9,463 bases of DNA from Pelagibacteraceae bacterium TMED65 (GTDB lineage Bacteria > Pseudomonadota > Alphaproteobacteria > TMED127), in contig NHDS01000028.1 of assembly GCA_002167215.1 (NCBI GenBank), positions 24,843 to 34,305 of the forward strand, written 5' to 3'. Of the stretch, positions 6,673-9,463 are shown piece by piece. A model generated the notes under the pieces. The model made no database searches. It was not told where the DNA came from and saw nothing but the letters and a program-made list of their open reading frames with translations. Position 1 is the first letter of the stretch, and each line of letters opens with the position of its first letter. The translations under genes were made by a program, and so were the position numbers.

Positions 6673-7263
6673 TTAATTTAAAACTACTTTTGCTTCCTTA
6701 AGACGAAAAAAAATGTTGTAGAGGTCATCATCCGGTACTAACTCCAACTTACCACTTAAATTAATTGCCTCGTATGAATAATTAACTGGTTTTTTTGCGT
6801 GAACTTCTATTATTAAGTTTGAAGAAGCGTGTACATGATATGGACAGCTAATTGGGAAGGGTAACAATAGAAAAGTTTTTTGTTTGTCACTTAGGTCTAA
6901 TGGAAACATATAACCTTGAACCAATATTTTCTTATTTTCCAACAATTTAATTTCAGAAGAAAATTCAGGACGCACACCGGTCCACTCATAACCTTCTTTA
7001 TCTTCAAAAGTGTATTCATTCATTCCTGTTTCCCCAAAAACATCCCAAGGTGTTCCACCATCAGGTAAATTTATAAACTCATCAATGTTAGATATTAAAT
7101 CGGATGTATCGTTAAACTGCTCCTCGTCTTGAACAAAATCTTTCTGAACAGATAAGTTTTCTTGAGACTCCAGGCTCATCAGGCTCTTTGGAATGATTTT
7201 AATAGATATTAGAAAAAGAGAAAAAAAAAGATATTTAATTATAGATTTGATTATTTTATTCAT
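6673..7263 (-). CDS. DUF3299-like exported protein of a zinc-linked ABC operon
   Basis: 196 residues. A Lys-containing N-terminus plus hydrophobic residues 8-24 form a signal peptide or membrane anchor, so the rest should face the periplasm. A spacer rich in Asp, Glu and Gln follows. The C-terminal half has the DUF3299 pattern: KKILVQGYMFPL (111-122), FLLLPFPISCPYHVHASSN (131-149), a beta strand IIEV, and a final INLSGKLELV...YNIFFRLKEAKVVL. From memory, family members carry a proline run after the Cys-His; here it is replaced by C140-P-Y-H143-V-H145, a plausible metal site. It is the last gene of the operon, 14 bases after the permease stop, with AAAGAG before its ATG. DUF3299 proteins accompany similar ABC pairs in the Zur-regulated Zrg zinc-uptake locus of Vibrio (recalled, unverified). 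The molecular role is unknown. Confidence 0.75.
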   Translation of the reverse strand: MNKIIKSIIKYLFFSLFLISIKIIPKSLMSLESQENLSVQKDFVQDEEQFNDTSDLISNIDEFINLPDGGTPWDVFGETGMNEYTFEDKEGYEWTGVRPEFSSEIKLLENKKILVQGYMFPLDLSDKQKTFLLLPFPISCPYHVHASSNLIIEVHAKKPVNYSYEAINLSGKLELVPDDDLYNIFFRLKEAKVVLN

Positions 7264-7277
7264 ATCAACTCTTTGAT

Positions 7278-8633
7278 TTATGTATTCCTAGTTAATTGAT
7301 TTGCAACACTTATTTTTGAAAAAGTGTAAACTGGGAACAGTGCAGCTACAAATCCTGTAAATACAACAATTATAGAAATATAAAATATCTTTGTTGAAAG
7401 CATAAAAGAAACTTGAACAACAGATAGTGTATTAAAAGTAAATACCATTAAATAAAAAATTATAAGACTTATAACAATCCCAATTATAACACCAATAAGG
7501 GCAATGAAAATTCCTTCAAAACAAATTAATTTAAAAATTCTTTTTTTTGAATAACCAATTGCTCTTAAAATAGATAAATCCCCCATTCTATTTTCTAAAT
7601 TAGCTGCCAACCCTGAAAAAACACTCAACGCTGCAAAACAAATTAGAATTACTGATAATATATTTAAACTTTTTGAACCAATTCCTAGCATCGAAGATAA
7701 TCTGGTAATCTCTTTTGCCGGATTTGCTGCCTGCATTAATGTTTCTTTATTTATTTTTAAGGGTAAATTTATGTTTGCTATAGGAGTTTTCGTTGTAATA
7801 AGTAATGCCGTAATTTCTGATGAGTGATTATTTTCAATTGTATCTTCATTACCTTGATGACTATGTTCATTGTGAACCTTTGATTCATGACTTTCGTGAT
7901 CATGAATGTCGTGAGTGTTTGATTCAGATTCATCATGATCATTGTGATGATGATTATGACTGTCATTTTTTTTTAAATTATCGTTATTTTTTAATTTGAG
8001 ATTTTCAAAATTATTTAAATCAACTTTCTTATGGTGATGCATCTCTAGTACTGAATTTAAATCTGTTAATATTAAATTGTCTAGAACCGTACCAGTAGAT
8101 TTCAAAATACCTACAACTTTATATTTATGCTCGTCATGTTCTTTACCACCATCAAACAGTCCATGTGAACCTATAAATTCATCATTTAATCTCAGATTTA
8201 TTGAAGAACCAATTACAACTTCATATTCTTCATCCCAAGTTCTTCCTTTTTGGATTTTTGCCTCGTAGTGATTTAAATAATTTTTTGTTGTTCCTACAAT
8301 TCTTTTTCCTTTCCAACTATCTCCCAGTGCAAGTGGTATTGCTTGTTCCACTTGAGGGTGTGTTATAAATTTTTCAACTTCCTCTAATGGAATATTCCCT
8401 GTTGGCACATCAATATGATAAATAGAAGATAAAACAATTTGTAATGGGCTTCCTTTCGCTCCAATAACTATATCAATTCCTTTCCCATCATTATTAATTC
8501 TATTTTGGACATTATCAGTAAATTGAGTTATTAAAATCGCTATTGAAAGACCAAAGGCAGTTAGTAATGTTGAAAGTAAACAATTTATCCATCTTGATTT
8601 TAATGAATGATATATGTAATCAAAATCATTCAT
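7278..8633 (-). CDS. FtsX/MacB-like ABC permease with His-rich extracytoplasmic insert
   Basis: 451 residues with the FtsX/LolC/MacB layout. One membrane segment is near the N-terminus (about 17-38), then a large extracytoplasmic domain (about 40-320). Three C-terminal membrane segments follow (about 324-345, 370-398, 414-437), with the FtsX coupling motif ENRMGDLSILRAIGYSKKRIF between the second and third. The extracytoplasmic domain carries an insert, residues 199-270, with about 16 His in clusters such as HHHNDHD and HDIHDHESHE plus many Asp and Glu. This suggests zinc binding near the outer face of the membrane. The ATG overlaps the ATPase stop as TAATG, indicating translational coupling, and the DUF3299-like gene follows in the same operon. 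With the nearby Zur box and zinc receptor, the likely role is zinc acquisition or periplasmic zinc handling. MacB-type permeases often transmit mechanical force rather than transport across the membrane, so direct import is not assured. Confidence 0.85.
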   Translation of the reverse strand: MNDFDYIYHSLKSRWINCLLSTLLTAFGLSIAILITQFTDNVQNRINNDGKGIDIVIGAKGSPLQIVLSSIYHIDVPTGNIPLEEVEKFITHPQVEQAIPLALGDSWKGKRIVGTTKNYLNHYEAKIQKGRTWDEEYEVVIGSSINLRLNDEFIGSHGLFDGGKEHDEHKYKVVGILKSTGTVLDNLILTDLNSVLEMHHHKKVDLNNFENLKLKNNDNLKKNDSHNHHHNDHDESESNTHDIHDHESHESKVHNEHSHQGNEDTIENNHSSEITALLITTKTPIANINLPLKINKETLMQAANPAKEITRLSSMLGIGSKSLNILSVILICFAALSVFSGLAANLENRMGDLSILRAIGYSKKRIFKLICFEGIFIALIGVIIGIVISLIIFYLMVFTFNTLSVVQVSFMLSTKIFYISIIVVFTGFVAALFPVYTFSKISVANQLTRNT

Positions 8634-9253
8634 TATTTAATTTCCAAAATTTTTGAAAAATTTTTTTTAATCCGTTGGTCATGTGACGAAACAATCAAAG
8701 TTGATTCTGTTTTTTTTACTTGCTCAAAGATTAACTTAATTACTAATTCAGTGTTTTTATCATCAAGTCCTGAGGTTGGCTCGTCTGCAAAAATAACTTT
8801 CGGATTATTAACCACACCTCTGGCAACAGCTACACGTTGAGATTCACCAAAACTCAAATTTTTTACTATCATTTTATTGTAACCATTCAGGCCAAGATTA
8901 TCGAGTAACTTATTAATATCCAATGAGTTTTTTTTATTTTTGGCAATAGCTATATTTTGCTCTACATTAAGATGTCCAATTAAATGAAGTTTTTGAAAAA
9001 TAAAGCCGAAATTTTCTGATCTAAGTTGATCAAGTTGCAATTCAGATAATAAAGAATACTTTGTGTTTTTAAAATTTATATATCCAGATGAAGGTTTTAA
9101 TAAACCAGATAGCAAATTTATTATAGTTGTTTTTCCGGAACCAGATGGTCCTAGTATAAGTAAATGTTGTTCTTCGTTAACTTTGAAACTCAAGTTATTT
9201 AAAATGATAAAATCTTCAACTTTATATTTAATATTTTTTATATCAAACAGCAT
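8633..9253 (-). CDS. LolD/MacB-like ABC transporter ATPase
   Basis: 206 residues, slightly short for the LolD/MacB-N type (about 220-230). Walker A is GPSGSGKT (35-42), the Q-loop Gln is Q87 in FIFQ, the signature is LSFGESQR (133-140, Phe replacing the second residue of LSGGE), Walker B is KVIFADEPTSGLD (152-164), and the H-loop is H191 in SSHD. All catalytic residues are present. It should drive the permease encoded immediately downstream; the stop overlaps that gene's ATG by one base. The start at 9253 gives the normal N-terminus of the fold (MLFDIKNIKYKV). A good promoter ends only a few bases upstream, so the mRNA is probably leaderless or nearly so. Its substrate is inferred to be zinc-related from the His-rich permease and the neighbouring Zur-controlled genes. 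Confidence 0.93.
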   Translation of the reverse strand: MLFDIKNIKYKVEDFIILNNLSFKVNEEQHLLILGPSGSGKTTIINLLSGLLKPSSGYINFKNTKYSLLSELQLDQLRSENFGFIFQKLHLIGHLNVEQNIAIAKNKKNSLDINKLLDNLGLNGYNKMIVKNLSFGESQRVAVARGVVNNPKVIFADEPTSGLDDKNTELVIKLIFEQVKKTESTLIVSSHDQRIKKNFSKILEIK

Positions 9254-9262
9254 TTAAAGTAA

Positions 9263-9291
9263 ATTATATATTCATCCCTATAAACCATCAA
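9263..9291 (-). promoter_or_regulatory. Sigma-70-type promoter of the ABC/DUF3299 operon
   Basis: On the minus strand TTGATG (9286-9291) and TATAAT (9263-9268) are separated by exactly 17 bases. Transcription would start near 9256, only about three bases before the ATPase ATG. I see no Zur box in or around it. Confidence 0.6.
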
Positions 9292-9353
9292 CAATTGAAT
9301 GCACAAATCTATATCGTATTGTCTTGAAAAAATTTTACCATCAACTATTTAAT
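9284..9353. repeat. 17-bp direct repeat upstream of the ABC operon
   Basis: ACCATCAACAATTGAAT (9284-9300) and ACCATCAACTATTTAAT (9337-9353) agree at 15 of 17 positions, 53 bases apart. The first copy contains the -35 element of the operon promoter. The second is part of an imperfect stem CCATCAA/TTGGTGG (9338-9344/9356-9362). These may be operator half-sites or a local duplication. Confidence 0.45.
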
Positions 9354-9375
9354 AATTGGTGGATATTTTTCAGTG

Positions 9376-9417
9376 AAGAAAATCAAAGAAAGGGTGTTCT
9401 TAATACTCTTTCTTTGA
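9376..9417 (-). terminator. Intrinsic terminator of the upstream minus-strand gene
   Basis: TCAAAGAAAG (9383-9392) and CTTTCTTTGA (9408-9417) are perfect inverted copies. The stem extends inward by six more pairs, two of them G-U, to a three-base loop. On the minus strand the hairpin is followed by TTTTCTT. It separates the partial gene at the right edge from the ABC operon. Confidence 0.8.
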
Positions 9418-9436
9418 ACTAAATATAAAAATTTAT

Positions 9437-9463
9437 CTACTTCTTTTTACCACCTGCTATCAA
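9437..9463 (-). CDS. C-terminal end of an unidentified gene (cut by window edge)
   Basis: The last codons read LIAGGKKK followed by TAG at 9437-9439, about 20 bases before the strong minus-strand terminator. This position relative to the terminator makes a real gene end plausible. Too little is visible to name it; the other minus-strand frames at the edge cannot be excluded. Confidence 0.4.
   Translation of the reverse strand: MIAGGKKK

Noticed and set aside
7778..7966. 62-codon minus-strand frame in the His-rich part of the permease
   Set aside because: It is an out-of-frame reading of the repetitive CAT/GAT stretch; the permease frame continues through it with conserved flanks.
8607..8840. 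Plus-strand frames over the ATPase and permease (8077-8268, 8607-8840, 9063-9257)
   Set aside because: All are antisense to conserved motifs of the ABC genes and show no independent signals.
9338..9362. CCATCAA/TTGGTGG stem as a riboswitch or second terminator
   Set aside because: Short stem with a wobble, no T-run and no conserved riboswitch core; it lies between a strong terminator and a promoter.

Overview
The window is strongly AT-rich with short intergenic gaps. It carries a circularly permuted (two-piece) tmRNA gene whose tag begins ANDN, an Mrp without the usual C-terminal CxxC, and a ThyX of alphaproteobacterial type. Together these point to an AT-rich, probably free-living and possibly marine, alphaproteobacterium. 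The assignment is inference; no database search was possible.

Left part (1-2010): the 3' part of an Mrp/ApbC Fe-S carrier gene (open at the left edge) converges on and overlaps thyX (flavin-dependent thymidylate synthase). Divergent from thyX is ssrA, encoded with its acceptor half first and its coding half second, and ending in a strong intrinsic terminator.

Middle (2011-4192): a gene-poor stretch. It holds a 52-residue secreted, Glu/Lys-rich protein that I found by hand, a lone class I SAM methyltransferase, a 10-bp perfect inverted repeat, and a set of diverged repeats. The clearest repeat is a gapless 66-bp copy (49/66 identical by hand count) of the 3' end of ssrA plus its terminator, about 1 kb downstream. 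A second diverged copy of the ssrA downstream flank lies near 2388-2462. This looks like decayed duplication or old integration scars.

Right part (4193-9463): a zinc-acquisition island. A ZnuD-like TonB-dependent receptor gene (minus) is divergent from zur (plus), and a textbook Zur box (perfect 17-bp palindrome) lies between them. A three-gene minus-strand operon converges on zur: a LolD/MacB-like ATPase, an FtsX/MacB-like permease with a very His-rich extracytoplasmic insert, and a DUF3299-like exported protein with a C-x2-H-x-H cluster. The likely logic is that the receptor brings zinc across the outer membrane, the ABC/DUF3299 module handles it in the periplasm and inner membrane, and Zur shuts the receptor (and itself) down when zinc is sufficient. 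The main anomaly is that the receptor reading frame carries a single in-frame TAA exactly between its signal peptide and its mature domain, so as read it is a nonsense-interrupted gene. At the far right, a minus-strand terminator and the last codons of another minus-strand gene are visible.
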